Assembly: GCF_030546645.1 (NCBI RefSeq) | Contig: NZ_JAUOTO010000002.1 | Location: forward strand, 868,001 to 932,000 | Length of the DNA: 64,000 nt | From: Flavitalea plasmicola | Lineage (GTDB): Bacteria > Bacteroidota > Bacteroidia > Chitinophagales > Chitinophagaceae | Reading direction: 5' to 3' | Part shown: in pieces, positions 1 through 9,421 of the stretch | How positions within the stretch are numbered: position 1 is the first letter of the stretch | Layout: the number at the start of each line of letters is the position of its first letter | The notes under the pieces: model-generated | The model's database searches: none | What the model was told of the DNA's origin: nothing | What the model saw: the letters and a program-made list of their open reading frames with translations, nothing else | Made by a program: the position numbers and the translations under genes

Positions 1-129
1 GCGGAGATTAGGTATCAGTACATGATTATACCCAACGCAGGGAGTGTGACAGCACTTCCTGTTTTTTTGGGCAAGCTTTTTATCGTTAGGAATATCTTAC
101 ATATCCTTCGTTTTCAGTTTTGATATCTT

Positions 130-1200
130 TCACCAGATCCTTATGGTGTCTTTGTCGATGCGATAGTGAAAGCCCAGCGAGATCTGCAACGCATCCATCA
201 CATTCTTTATGGGCTGATCTTTAAAATAGCCGGTGAGCTTGTCCTGCATAAAGCGTTGATCCTCGAAGCTGAAATGGATATTATACCACCGTTCCAGCCG
301 CATGGTGACGTCGGAAAAAGATTCATTCCGGAACACCAGCTTATCCTCTACCCAGGAGGTCTCGATCAGGGTGCGGTAGGTGGGATCGGGTGTTACCGTA
401 TGGCGAAGCACTTCGCTCTCCATGGTATGAACAGCCAGGGGTCTTTTCACCGGGATAACCACTTTTTCATTGGGTTGCAGCACGATGTTCGATTGCCGAT
501 CGTCCTTAAGATCGATCTCCACCTTGCCATTGATCAGGGTGGTCTCAATGGTGGAGTCGTTGGGATAGGCTTTTACATTGAAAGAGGTGCCCAGCACCTT
601 TACATCGAGCTTGCCCGTGTGAATGATAAAAGGATGTTCCGGATCATGTTTTACATCGAAGAAGGCTTCGCCCGTGAGCGTCAGCTCCCGCCGGCCATTG
701 GTAAAACCATCGGCGTATCTTACTTTGGAGCCTGCATTCAGCCATAGCTTTGAACCGTCGGGCAATTCCAGGAAGCTGCGGGTGCCGTATCGCGTTGTTA
801 TTTCTTTATCCTGTATGGGTGCGGGGGTGGTGGCCACACCGTGTTTATTGCGGGGATACAGCATGGCTCCGGCAACCCCCAGGACCAACACGGCTGCCGC
901 AGCCATCCACCGGCGGGAAGACAGGCGTTTAACCTTTGTTTGTTCCTGGTACAGTGCATCGGGCATCAGGTCATTTTCACCGACGGGCTCTTTTGTGATA
1001 CGCTGCAGGCCTCTTTCCATCGCTTCCTGCTCTTCTTTTGCGCTTCCGGCCGGAAGCTGCCGCATCCGCTGCAGCACCTGTAAAGTGACGCGCAGCGCGG
1101 GATTGGCGAGCATTGCCCACTCCAACTCCTCATTCTCCTCGGGCGACAATTCCCCTGCCAGGTATTTGGCCAATAAGACATCTGTTCTGTCCTGATCCAT
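130..1200 (-). CDS. FecR-family anti-sigma factor
   Basis: Inner-membrane anti-sigma factor that would hold an ECF sigma factor and relay a signal from a TonB-dependent receptor. The first 97 residues are an acidic helical cytoplasmic part, a single membrane helix lies at about 98-115, and the periplasmic FecR domain follows, with LPDGSKLWLNAGS and VLGTSFNVKAYPND motifs. A C-terminal DUF4974-like part (FSDVTMRLERWY) ends the 356-residue protein. I chose the ATG at 1200 (MDQDRTD) because the 11 codons upstream do not fit the family. It is divergent from the ECF sigma gene at 1324, whereas sigma and FecR usually run in one direction. The 129 bases beyond its stop to the window edge hold no recognisable start, so a SusC partner, if present, begins outside. 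Confidence 0.93.
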   Translation of the reverse strand: MDQDRTDVLLAKYLAGELSPEENEELEWAMLANPALRVTLQVLQRMRQLPAGSAKEEQEAMERGLQRITKEPVGENDLMPDALYQEQTKVKRLSSRRWMAAAAVLVLGVAGAMLYPRNKHGVATTPAPIQDKEITTRYGTRSFLELPDGSKLWLNAGSKVRYADGFTNGRRELTLTGEAFFDVKHDPEHPFIIHTGKLDVKVLGTSFNVKAYPNDSTIETTLINGKVEIDLKDDRQSNIVLQPNEKVVIPVKRPLAVHTMESEVLRHTVTPDPTYRTLIETSWVEDKLVFRNESFSDVTMRLERWYNIHFSFEDQRFMQDKLTGYFKDQPIKNVMDALQISLGFHYRIDKDTIRIW

Positions 1201-1323
1201 GGTATAAACGACTAGGTTATAGGAGAAGGACACGGCATCCTGAAAAAACCCTTAAGGGAGGATTAAAAAAAATTCTACCTTTATCCATAATGTCCGAAAA
1301 ACGGGCGTCCGTCAGGTGTTGCC

Positions 1324-1866
1324 ATGGATATTACCATAAACATACTGCATGATAAGGTGACTGAATTAAACGATGAGCAAGCCTTCGAAGAATGCTATAG
1401 ACAGTATTTTGTGCGCTTGTATCGTTTTAGTTTATCCATCGTTCATCAAAAACAGCCGGCTGAAGAGATCGTCCATGATGTCTTTATGAACCTCTGGAAA
1501 AAGAGATCGGCATCCCCCACTATTCGCAACCTGGAAGTCTATCTGTATGTGTCGGTGAAAAATCTTTCCCTGAATTACCTGCGCGATAATTTTTCGTCCC
1601 GGACGGTGGACATTGCTGAGCGCAGCCATGAATATATCGAGTTCAACGCTGACCCCGAGACGCTGCTGGTACATTCCGAGACAGCGAAAAAGCTGGCTAT
1701 CGCGATCGGGGAGCTGCCCCCGCGCTGCAAGCTGATATTTAAGCTCATCAAGGAAGACGGCTTAAAATATAAAGATGTTGCAACCCTGCTGGACCTGTCC
1801 ATTAAGACAGTGGAAGCACAGCTGGCGATCGCTATGAAAAAAATACTTCGGGTAATGGAGGATTAA
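1324..1866 (+). CDS. ECF RNA polymerase sigma factor
   Basis: Sigma-70 family, extracytoplasmic-function type, 180 residues, the usual length. Region 2 is visible at about 20-65 (FEECYRQYFVRLYRFSLS, then EEIVHDVFMNLWKKR), and region 4 helix-turn-helix at about 130-175 (LPPRCKLIFKLIKEDGLKY, VATLLDLSIKTVEAQLA). It most likely pairs with the divergent FecR gene; the shared 123-bp intergenic region would hold both promoters. Its 3' end converges on a small minus-strand gene 7 bp away. The target operon cannot be read from this window. Confidence 0.93.
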   Translation: MDITINILHDKVTELNDEQAFEECYRQYFVRLYRFSLSIVHQKQPAEEIVHDVFMNLWKKRSASPTIRNLEVYLYVSVKNLSLNYLRDNFSSRTVDIAERSHEYIEFNADPETLLVHSETAKKLAIAIGELPPRCKLIFKLIKEDGLKYKDVATLLDLSIKTVEAQLAIAMKKILRVMED

Positions 1867-1873
1867 CTTTTTG

Positions 1874-2107
1874 TTACTCGTACCAATCCTCTATCTGGCG
1901 CCTGAGCGGCTTGACGAGGATCGCACATTTTGGGGAATCAGTTTCCCATTCCTCACCTCTTTTTTTAATCAATCCACAATAAACATGGTCCAGGAAGACC
2001 TGAAAGGCAGTCGGCTTACGTTGTTGGGCCCCTGACAGGAGCGGCTTGATCTCGCCACTGTATTGCTTCCCGTCGAAGCTGAAGTGAATAGGGAATTTAT
2101 TGAACAT
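1874..2107 (-). CDS. Small hypothetical protein (77 aa)
   Basis: I do not recognise a family. The 77-residue product is soluble, has no signal peptide or membrane helix, and mixes basic and aromatic residues (IHFSFDGKQYSGEIKPLL at 7-24; a charged C-terminus ending IEDWYE). The pattern of short hydrophobic strands suggests a small beta-rich fold. Codon use resembles its neighbours and there is no competing frame, so it is probably real. It converges on the sigma gene and stands alone. Confidence 0.6.
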   Translation of the reverse strand: MFNKFPIHFSFDGKQYSGEIKPLLSGAQQRKPTAFQVFLDHVYCGLIKKRGEEWETDSPKCAILVKPLRRQIEDWYE

Positions 2108-2176
2108 AGATGCGTTTTAGGATAGTGGATTAATTTTCATGCCAGACAGGGATCTTTTCTGAACAGGGGGCCTGCC

Positions 2177-2208
2177 AAAAAAGAAGTCGCCCCGTTAGAG
2201 ACGACTCC
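2177..2208 (-). terminator. Rho-independent terminator after the small KGG protein
   Basis: Read on the minus strand, GAGTCG and CGACTT pair with an inner CTC/GGG extension around a TAAC loop, followed by six U (AAAAAA at 2177-2182 on the plus strand). It starts 18 bp past the stop of the gene at 2226-2453. Confidence 0.7.
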
Positions 2209-2225
2209 TTTTCACCCCTAAGGAC

Positions 2226-2453
2226 TTAGAGGCTATCTCTTCTGTATTGTTTTGTTTTTTCCTTTTCCTTGTGGTGCTTGCCACCCTTTGCAGCGATCTG
2301 TGCCTGGAGATCGGAATCATAAGGCGCTGAAGCCCCATGCTTGTTATCGGGTATGCCTGTAGTTGTCGCGGGTCCACCCTTGGCGCCCATATCCCTTTCC
2401 TGGTCTGCGTTGCTGGTGGAAAAACCAGCGCTATCTGTTTTTGGATTTGGCAT
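2226..2453 (-). CDS. Small hydrophilic KGG-motif protein (75 aa)
   Basis: Very hydrophilic, Gly/Lys/Asp-rich product with two KGG motifs (MGAKGGPA at 22-29 and AAKGGKHHKEKEK near 54-66). The KGG motif occurs in small stress-induced proteins of the YciG type, but the rest does not match that family closely, so this is a loose resemblance only. No signal peptide or membrane helix; likely disordered. A good terminator follows the stop, supporting a real monocistronic gene. The upstream 77 bp to the dGTPase stop are AT-rich and could hold its promoter. Confidence 0.6.
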   Translation of the reverse strand: MPNPKTDSAGFSTSNADQERDMGAKGGPATTTGIPDNKHGASAPYDSDLQAQIAAKGGKHHKEKEKTKQYRRDSL

Positions 2454-2530
2454 AAAATAAAATTTAGCGTGATGTAATATATTAACCCACTAAAAAATTA
2501 TGCCAGGACGGCGCCCTAATTATCAACGAG

Positions 2531-3937
2531 TTACCTGATCTGAGGGAAAGCCATGCCCGTTATTTTCCGGTAAAGGTCCACCGCATAGAGGTCTGTCATG
2601 CCGGCAATAAAGTCGACGACAGATTGCGTATCCTCGTACAGGCGGTCCGGCTGGCCCGTAATAACAAATTGCCGGGAGATCAGCTGCAGCAATTTCTCCG
2701 ACTTGGCGCTGTGAGGGTTCAGCACGGCGCTGAAGAATTCCTTCAGCATCCCCCCGATGACATTATATCCCGCGATCTCGATCTCCACTACGGACCGATG
2801 GTTATAGATATGCTGGACGGAATAAGCGTCAATTTTTTTCACCAGGGACACCTGCCTGGCCGGCAGATAGTCGATCAGGGATCTTTCCAATTTCCCCTCC
2901 AGCAGCAGATCCTCGTTCTCTATGAATACGTCGCGTACCCGGTGGATCAGCAGGTTGATCAGCTTGGCCCGCAGGAATTGCACTTTCTGGTTGTCGTCAT
3001 TGATCTGATGGAATACTTTTTCCACTCTATCGCGTGCGTCATAGCCTTCCTCTTCATCAAAAAAAGAAAGGAACAGGTCCTTGATGGTATCGATGGAGAT
3101 AATATTCAGCCGATGGGCATCCTCGAAATCGATGATCCTGTAGCATATGTCGTCGGCGGCCTCTACCAGGTATACAAAGGGATGACGGGCATAGATATGT
3201 TTTTCCGGGTGCAGCCGGGGTATGCCCAGCTCGGCGGCTATGGCCTGGTAGGTATCGATCTCCGAATCGAAAAAACCTGATTTCTTGGTAGCCAGCTGTT
3301 GCTTGTTAAATCCATTCAGGCTATCGGCAGGATATTTTACGATGGAGGCCAATGTGACATATGTCAGCTTGAAACCGCCCGGGCTGTTCTCATTAAAATG
3401 ATGGGTCAGTGTTCGGAATGCATTGGCATTGCCCTCAAAATACAGGAAGTCACGCTGCTGATTGGGGGTCAGCTCCTCCTTAAACCGGCGGCCCCCCTCG
3501 CCTTCCAGTCCCCGGAAAAAATTCCGGATGGCGTCTTCGCCGGAATGCCCGAAAGGCGGGTTGCCAATATCATGGGCCAGGCATCCGGCCGCAATGACGG
3601 AAGGCAGCTCGTATTTGTAAAACTCCCGGAATTCTTCGCCCAGTCCTGGATACCTGTCCGCCAGGGCATCTCCCACCACCTTCCCCAGGCTTCTTCCAAC
3701 GGAGGCTACTTCCAGGCTGTGTGTCAACCGGTTGTGCACAAATACAGGTCCGGGTAAAGGGAATACCTGGGTCTTATTCTGCAGGCGTCGAAAGGCAGAG
3801 GAAAAGATGATGCGGTCATAGTCACGAAGAAAGGAGGTCCTTCTGTCTGCACCCGAACTGCTGCCAGGCGCACGGCTGGTCCGGGATGATCCGGTGCGAA
3901 CGGGGCTGTACAGCTGTTGCCAATTCATTTTTTGCAT
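2531..3937 (-). CDS. dgt: Deoxyguanosinetriphosphate triphosphohydrolase
   Basis: Hydrolyses dGTP (or other dNTPs) to the nucleoside and triphosphate, controlling the dNTP pool in the cytoplasm. The 468-residue protein carries the HD-domain metal motifs: H73 in NRLTHSLEV, the H122-D123 pair in CLAHDIGNPPFGHSGE, and a later D in ADDICYRIIDFEDAH. N-terminal RDYDRIIFSSAFRRLQNKTQVF is the family signature that anchors the HD domain. The start at 3937 fits; a second ATG three codons later is equally possible. It lies 19 bp after the next gene on the same strand. Confidence 0.96.
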   Translation of the reverse strand: MQKMNWQQLYSPVRTGSSRTSRAPGSSSGADRRTSFLRDYDRIIFSSAFRRLQNKTQVFPLPGPVFVHNRLTHSLEVASVGRSLGKVVGDALADRYPGLGEEFREFYKYELPSVIAAGCLAHDIGNPPFGHSGEDAIRNFFRGLEGEGGRRFKEELTPNQQRDFLYFEGNANAFRTLTHHFNENSPGGFKLTYVTLASIVKYPADSLNGFNKQQLATKKSGFFDSEIDTYQAIAAELGIPRLHPEKHIYARHPFVYLVEAADDICYRIIDFEDAHRLNIISIDTIKDLFLSFFDEEEGYDARDRVEKVFHQINDDNQKVQFLRAKLINLLIHRVRDVFIENEDLLLEGKLERSLIDYLPARQVSLVKKIDAYSVQHIYNHRSVVEIEIAGYNVIGGMLKEFFSAVLNPHSAKSEKLLQLISRQFVITGQPDRLYEDTQSVVDFIAGMTDLYAVDLYRKITGMAFPQIR

Positions 3938-3956
3938 GGACGCGAAGATAGCAACA

Positions 3957-4811
3957 CTATTTCACGGGCTTATAAAGAATATAGTTTGTCAGCACCCCTA
4001 CTCCGTCGATGGTGATGTCCACCCTATCTTTTTCCTGCAGGGTAAATTCGTTGGGAGGCACGAGGCAGGTGCCCGTCATCAGAAAGCAACCATTCACAAA
4101 ATCGGTTTCACGGTATAGCCAATCGGCCAACTCCGTCAGGCTTCTTTTCATCTGGCTTACGGGTACTTCTCCTTCATACACCTGTTTTCCATCCCGGGTG
4201 ATCGTCATATGTATGACCGCGCTCAGCGGGATGGGCTCTTTCGGCACATACAGGCAGGGGCCAAGCGCAGCGCTCCTTTCATAGACCTTCGCCTGCGGCA
4301 GGTACAGCGGGTTCTCCCCTTCAATATCCCTGGAGCTCATGTCATTGCCCACCGTATAACCCTGGATATCGCCTTTCGAGTTGATGAAGAGGGTAAGCTC
4401 CGGCTCCGGCACATTCCATTTAGAGTCCTTTCTTATATAAACATATTCGCCATGCGCCGCCACACGATGAGGGAGGGACTTGAAGAACAGCTCGGGTCGC
4501 TCCGCTTCATAGACCTTGTCGTAAAAAGTAGCGCCTCCCGAGTCCTGGGATTCTTCCATCCTGGCATTGCGGCTCCGCAGGTAGGTCACGCCCGCTGCCC
4601 ACACTTCCTGTGATCCGATGGGAGGAAGGATCCCTTTGTCCAGCCAATCCTTATCCTTGCTGGCAGGCATTTCTTTTTTTGATCCTGCGGCTTTTTCCAG
4701 GTAATCATACAATCCATCCCTGTTCACCAGCTCGTCCCAGGGTTGGTCCATGTGGTAATACTTCCCTGCGGCTTCCAATACGTTGCCCTGTTTTGTCCGG
4801 AATAATTTCAT
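3957..4811 (-). CDS. Fumarylacetoacetate hydrolase family protein, KdaD-like
   Basis: FAH-superfamily enzyme of 284 residues acting on 2-keto acids with a divalent metal. The C-terminal fold is recognisable from [13 protein letters not shown] (132-144) with the metal-binding glutamates, and [20 protein letters not shown] (151-170) followed by [16 protein letters not shown]. The [16 protein letters not shown] stretch is what I remember of 2-dehydro-3-deoxy-D-arabinonate dehydratases (KdaD) and their relatives, so dehydration of a 2-keto-3-deoxy sugar acid is more likely than fumarylacetoacetate cleavage. Placed next to a pectin-type polysaccharide locus, it could finish catabolism of a released sugar acid; that link is inference. 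Confidence 0.85.
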   Translation of the reverse strand: MKLFRTKQGNVLEAAGKYYHMDQPWDELVNRDGLYDYLEKAAGSKKEMPASKDKDWLDKGILPPIGSQEVWAAGVTYLRSRNARMEESQDSGGATFYDKVYEAERPELFFKSLPHRVAAHGEYVYIRKDSKWNVPEPELTLFINSKGDIQGYTVGNDMSSRDIEGENPLYLPQAKVYERSAALGPCLYVPKEPIPLSAVIHMTITRDGKQVYEGEVPVSQMKRSLTELADWLYRETDFVNGCFLMTGTCLVPPNEFTLQEKDRVDITIDGVGVLTNYILYKPVK

Positions 4812-4913
4812 CAGTTAATATTTTATTTTTCAATGGCCTGATGGAACCTCGCATTCGTAGTGCTCGGTTTCATATATAAAATCGTTTAGGAAAAGCCAAG
4901 ATAGCGCATTTTT

Positions 4914-7907
4914 CTATTCCATCACCAGCAGCCACCCTTTTCCTTTAGGGACAGGAATGGGCTCGTCTTTGCCGAAGCTGCGAGCGGTCTGGAAGTTCTT
5001 TATCTCCGGGGCTTTTATCGTGACGTGCGCCGGATCGATGCCCAGCCGCATCCAGTCGATCTTAAGGTTGACGACGGTATCCTGCCGCGCCCAGCTGGCC
5101 AGCGCTACCATGGCTTTTCCTTTTTTGAGCCAGACGGTTGCCGGTATGTCAGCCGACCCCGTCGTCACAGGGCACCCTGGGCTCCAATAGCCGATCATGT
5201 CAGTGCCCTGCATTCCGAAATCGTCCCATGCCTTCCAGATAGGCCGGGGATCTGCATTCTCCGTCCAGGGCATTCTGTTGGTCATGCCATAGACCAGTCC
5301 CCGCCAAGGATTGCCGCCGCCTTCCAGCATCTCCCCCATCAGGCCGAAAGGAATGCCGCTGACCTCCGTGAGGAAAAAATCGGGGGCATTCTTTTCGTAG
5401 TCGAAATATTCTCCGAACCACAGCCTGTTGAGGTAAGGAAAATGCTCCATATACAGGTTGCCGCTGTTGTTAAATCCATCCCTGGGGTTGTATTGGTTCG
5501 CCGAATGCAGATCGATAATGCCCGGATGCCCGTCCTGTGTCAATACTCTCTTGATCCGCTTCATCGTCACACGATCGAAAGCCACATCGTCCAGGTAGAT
5601 ACCGTCTATGCCCACCTGTTTCGTCAGCCAGTTCATGCCCTCTACATAATAATTATGCCACCGGCTCATCCCGCTGTTGACAACAGCGGCATCTTTTATC
5701 TCCGGCACAAACCATGCGGGAATGTAGTCTTCTCCCATGTGCTCCTGCAGCCAGCTGAAGCCGCCGCCGGCTCCTTTGGAATAGATCTCATCGCCCAGGC
5801 TCCACAACGCGGGAAGCTCCCAGGCCCTGTCAGACAGCTCGCGTACGGTGTTGTAGATCTTGACCTTCAGTCCGCGGTTGTGCGCTGAATCGATGTAAGC
5901 TTTCATCTTCTTCCACTCAATGAAAGGATAGTTTATCCAGGGATTGATGGGGGTGGCATGGTGGATATTCACCACCGTAGCGCCGGTGGCCCTGATGGTG
6001 TCGAGGTTGTCGTATTTGTGATAGAACCGGGTAGCCCATTGGAAATCCGTATTCAGCTGGTGAAAAGGCGTGATAAGAAGATTAAAATTGTAATACAGGA
6101 CCTCCCCTTTCTTCATATGACGGGGACCGCTGTAATTATTCGCCAGCATGGTTTTCCCCTTGATGCCCACGTTGATGCCACCCTTGCCTTCATTGCCCCA
6201 GGAAGTGGGCAGCAGCAGGGGCTTCTGCAGGTAGAAATTAGTATTCAGCGGACGAACGTAGTGCTCGTCCCGCAGGGAGTATTGCAAGCCGGCATTTACG
6301 GAACCGATCCAGGCTCCATCCTGGTTCTTATGGGCCACATCCCATTTCCATTGATACATGGTGTCGGGTCTGTAACCCCCTTTCAACCCCAGGCCCATCA
6401 TGTACCGGGCTTTGTCAGGTGCGAAAGGAATATGCATGGTGATCTCTTTAAGGTCCAGGTCCTGCAGAGCTGTAACTTTGACACGGTAAGCAAGATAGCC
6501 GTCGAATTCCAGGGAAGCGCCCACCTCCATCTGCAGCTCGTCCGCGGTGCTCGTTGCAATCCATTCTATAGTACCGGGCTCTATCCGCATAAAATGCGGT
6601 CCCGTGCCCGCCAGCCGGATGTCTTTTCCGTCTGATTGACGCGTAAAATGGAAGTGGATGTTTTCGCCCAGTAAATTATTAGGTTTAGTGGAAGTTTGGG
6701 TCATTTCAGGCGTAAAGAAAGTGCTGATCTGTTCCGGGAAACCCTGTTTGTTGACCTGGACCTGTCTTCCCAGCAGATGGATCACCGAGTCCCCCTGCAT
6801 AGACAGCGGGGTATAGGGAGCGATCACTTCATTGTTTTGCGCCAGGGTGGAATTCAGCCATTTGAGACGGGTCATTTTTTCCGGATGATCTTCATTCGAT
6901 GGTGCGCCGGATATCCTGATAAGAACATTTATGGATTGGCGTTGGTCACCGGTCAGCAGGATCACCGTGCCCTTGTAGGTACCGGGGGACGCGTCCCGTG
7001 GTATATCCACGCCGCACCACAAAGCCTGCACCTGGCTCTTTGGTACATTGACCTTCTTAATGAAGGGAACACCGTCATAGCCTATCCCGTTGGCGTTGAT
7101 GCAAGTGATGCGTTCACTGCCTATCATTTTTCCGTCCGCGCTTTTGAGATCGCCGAATTTTATCTGCAGGTTTGTTACATCCCTGAGCGCATATATGCCC
7201 AGTTGGAAAGTAAAATATTCTCCTTTGTCTGCCTGGCCTGAGACGGCTGTATTGTGTCCGGGCCTGATCCATCTATAGGGCAGGTGGCTACGCATACGGA
7301 TACTGTATTGTCTGTCTTCCGGAAAGACGAGGAAGGCCTTGCCCGGGTTTTTCGCCGTCAGCGCAGCCGTCTCACGGGCCGTGGCGATCACCTCCATCGG
7401 GTAAAAACTGTTAAAGGCGTCGATGGACTGCATTTCCATGATAGTGCAGTTGGGTGTTGCGCCTTTGACGGCGGCCGACACCCGGCTCAACCATTCCTTT
7501 GACGCGGTGGTGTCGGGTTTGAGATAAATGCCTTGGGGGTAATTGCTCCGCCCCTCATTGTGATAGGGCATGTAGTAAATATAATAAGTACCTGGCCCTG
7601 ACATCGGCTGGAAAAAGATCTCTCCGTATTCGCGGTTGATGGGGCCTACGGTCTTATTGAGGACCGGCATGCCTGTTACGGCGTCCTGGATAATGATCCT
7701 TTTGGATTCCGGCCGGGCGTCTCTTCTTCTCCAGGGGATATGCGCTTTTGCGATGGCGCCCGCGGCCCCTTCGTATTTGACTACTACGCGGTGATTGCCC
7801 AGGGAATCGGCGTTCCAGCACCCGGGGCAGTTGGAGTAATGCAGTTCCTGCGCCCGTAGCAATTGAAACGCGATCAACAGGATCGAAGAGAGTAACAGTT
7901 TTTGCAT
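4914..7907 (-). CDS. Large secreted glycoside hydrolase-like protein (GH123/DUF6067-like)
   Basis: A 997-residue exported protein with a signal peptide (LLLSSILLIAFQLLRAQ, cleavage near 19/20). An N-terminal beta-sandwich part (to about 335, ending in ASPGTYKGTVILLTG) is followed by a further beta domain and, from about 640, a TIM-barrel-like half with strand motifs GIDGIYLDDVAFDR (767-779), PGIIDLHSANQ and GLVYGMTNRMPW. This layout matches glycosidase-like proteins annotated as DUF6067 or related to GH123. YLDDVAF with its acidic pair would sit at a barrel strand end. It is the last gene of the SusCD operon, 45 bp after the GH28 gene. Substrate cannot be read from the sequence. Confidence 0.75.
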   Translation of the reverse strand: MQKLLLSSILLIAFQLLRAQELHYSNCPGCWNADSLGNHRVVVKYEGAAGAIAKAHIPWRRRDARPESKRIIIQDAVTGMPVLNKTVGPINREYGEIFFQPMSGPGTYYIYYMPYHNEGRSNYPQGIYLKPDTTASKEWLSRVSAAVKGATPNCTIMEMQSIDAFNSFYPMEVIATARETAALTAKNPGKAFLVFPEDRQYSIRMRSHLPYRWIRPGHNTAVSGQADKGEYFTFQLGIYALRDVTNLQIKFGDLKSADGKMIGSERITCINANGIGYDGVPFIKKVNVPKSQVQALWCGVDIPRDASPGTYKGTVILLTGDQRQSINVLIRISGAPSNEDHPEKMTRLKWLNSTLAQNNEVIAPYTPLSMQGDSVIHLLGRQVQVNKQGFPEQISTFFTPEMTQTSTKPNNLLGENIHFHFTRQSDGKDIRLAGTGPHFMRIEPGTIEWIATSTADELQMEVGASLEFDGYLAYRVKVTALQDLDLKEITMHIPFAPDKARYMMGLGLKGGYRPDTMYQWKWDVAHKNQDGAWIGSVNAGLQYSLRDEHYVRPLNTNFYLQKPLLLPTSWGNEGKGGINVGIKGKTMLANNYSGPRHMKKGEVLYYNFNLLITPFHQLNTDFQWATRFYHKYDNLDTIRATGATVVNIHHATPINPWINYPFIEWKKMKAYIDSAHNRGLKVKIYNTVRELSDRAWELPALWSLGDEIYSKGAGGGFSWLQEHMGEDYIPAWFVPEIKDAAVVNSGMSRWHNYYVEGMNWLTKQVGIDGIYLDDVAFDRVTMKRIKRVLTQDGHPGIIDLHSANQYNPRDGFNNSGNLYMEHFPYLNRLWFGEYFDYEKNAPDFFLTEVSGIPFGLMGEMLEGGGNPWRGLVYGMTNRMPWTENADPRPIWKAWDDFGMQGTDMIGYWSPGCPVTTGSADIPATVWLKKGKAMVALASWARQDTVVNLKIDWMRLGIDPAHVTIKAPEIKNFQTARSFGKDEPIPVPKGKGWLLVME

Positions 7908-7952
7908 GGTTGAAGATAAGGCATCATCCCCAATTTTGGAGAGCTCCGCCTT

Positions 7953-9419
7953 CTACTTCACCGTATTATCCGACGACTTATACTGGTACACCGCCTGTTT
8001 TTTGCCGCCACCCGGCTCCGTGGTGCTGGCCCCGCCGAATTTTGACCCATGCACATCGTCCAGCACGATGGCGGGCCGGTAATCCTTCTTTTCACAGACG
8101 AGCTTTACATTCCGGAACTCGATCTTTTCAGCATGACGGATATACGCCCCCCAGGCCGGCAGCTCGCGGAACATGGAGAAATCCGGGTAGGCAGCAACCT
8201 TCTCCGGCACTTTGTCCAGCTCATTCAGGCCGATCTTTGCAAAGAGGGGGTTACCGCCGCCGGCAAATCTGACCTCGATATTTTCCAGGAGGACGTCCGA
8301 GATCTTCACGTCGGGCATGCCGGCGATAACGATTGCAGGTGTTACGTTCCGGGGCATGTCTTCGATGGGGCCTTCATATTCATACCCCGCATCGGGCTTG
8401 CCCGCAGGGACTTCCGCGTAAACGTTCCGGATCCGGATATTCTGCAGCCGGCCTTTAAAGCCTGTCCGGCGCTCGCCGATACGGAGATAGAGGAAATTAC
8501 CCGTATTATAGGATTGCAGGCTATCCACCAGCACATTCTCCAAAAATCCGCCGTCCACCGCCTCCAGCGCGATGGCCGACCGGTAAGTATCGAATATACG
8601 GTTGTTGATCATCGTTACATTCCTGAACCCTCCCAACGAGGCCGTCCCGAATTTGATGGCGTTGGCGCTGCTGCGTATGGTATTGTTACGAATAAGGATG
8701 TTATTGCAGAATTTCGAAGGGTCGTGCGATTTCAGGCAGATGCCGTCATCGTCCGCATCGATATAGGAGTTAGTAACCGCGACGGTGTCGCAGTCGACGA
8801 TATCGATGCCATCGTTGTTCCAGAAAGCCTTGCTGTCCACATAAATGCTGTCGAGGGTCAGGTGGGCGCACTGGTCATAGGTCTCTACCCAGCTGGCGGC
8901 GTTCCTGATAGTGACGCCCCTCAGCAGCACATTACGGCAGCCGTGGAAATAAATGATCATGGCCCTGCTATCCGCCTCGGGGCGGTCATTACGGAAAAGG
9001 TCATTCAGCAGCCCCTTGTGGATATTCGCCGTCACATTCGCAGCCAGCTGTCTGCCTTGTCCATCGATGACGCCCTTGCCCGTGATGGCAAAGTCATGAA
9101 TGTCCTGTGCGAACAGCAGCGCCGTATTCTGATGCTTGTCATAATCGAAAGGGTTGAGCGATCCCACCAGCACAGCGCCCTCTTCCAGCTGTAAAGTAAT
9201 GTTAGACTTCAGATGGATGGAGCCGGTGAGGTATCTTCCCACATGGAACACCAGTCGCCCCCCTCCCTGTTTGCTGATATAGTCGATGGCAAACTGGATG
9301 GATCGCGTGTTCAGCGTGATCCCGTCATTGCGTATGCCAAATAGGGATGCGGGATAATCTTTTGCCGCCAGCAGCATCGACTGCAGGGAAAATATCGCCC
9401 ATACAATGTATTTCTTCAT
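7953..9419 (-). CDS. Glycoside hydrolase family 28 (polygalacturonase-like)
   Basis: Right-handed beta-helix enzyme of pectin breakdown, 488 residues, with a short signal peptide (MKKYIVWAIF...LLAA). GH28 landmarks are present: NNDGIDIVDC at 201-210 (first catalytic Asp) and DADDDGICLKS at 221-231 (Asp pair). LRIGER at 312-317 stands where the RIK motif is expected. Where classic polygalacturonases have GHG, this protein has SANAIKFGT (251-259) with no histidine, so the cleavage mode or substrate may differ (for example exo-acting or rhamnogalacturonan-specific). I start at 9419 (MKKYIV) rather than further upstream, since the longer frame lies inside the GH106 gene; the start is 3 bp after that gene's stop. 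Confidence 0.9.
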   Translation of the reverse strand: MKKYIVWAIFSLQSMLLAAKDYPASLFGIRNDGITLNTRSIQFAIDYISKQGGGRLVFHVGRYLTGSIHLKSNITLQLEEGAVLVGSLNPFDYDKHQNTALLFAQDIHDFAITGKGVIDGQGRQLAANVTANIHKGLLNDLFRNDRPEADSRAMIIYFHGCRNVLLRGVTIRNAASWVETYDQCAHLTLDSIYVDSKAFWNNDGIDIVDCDTVAVTNSYIDADDDGICLKSHDPSKFCNNILIRNNTIRSSANAIKFGTASLGGFRNVTMINNRIFDTYRSAIALEAVDGGFLENVLVDSLQSYNTGNFLYLRIGERRTGFKGRLQNIRIRNVYAEVPAGKPDAGYEYEGPIEDMPRNVTPAIVIAGMPDVKISDVLLENIEVRFAGGGNPLFAKIGLNELDKVPEKVAAYPDFSMFRELPAWGAYIRHAEKIEFRNVKLVCEKKDYRPAIVLDDVHGSKFGGASTTEPGGGKKQAVYQYKSSDNTVK

Positions 9420-9421
9420 AA

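Noticed and set aside
1-129. Start of a SusC gene after FecR at the left edge
   Set aside because: Every minus-strand ATG here meets a stop within a few codons; a partner gene may exist only outside the window.
8049-9194. Long plus-strand open frame opposite the GH28 gene (381 codons)
   Set aside because: It is antisense to a well-recognised gene, has no family features and arises from GC-rich codon use.
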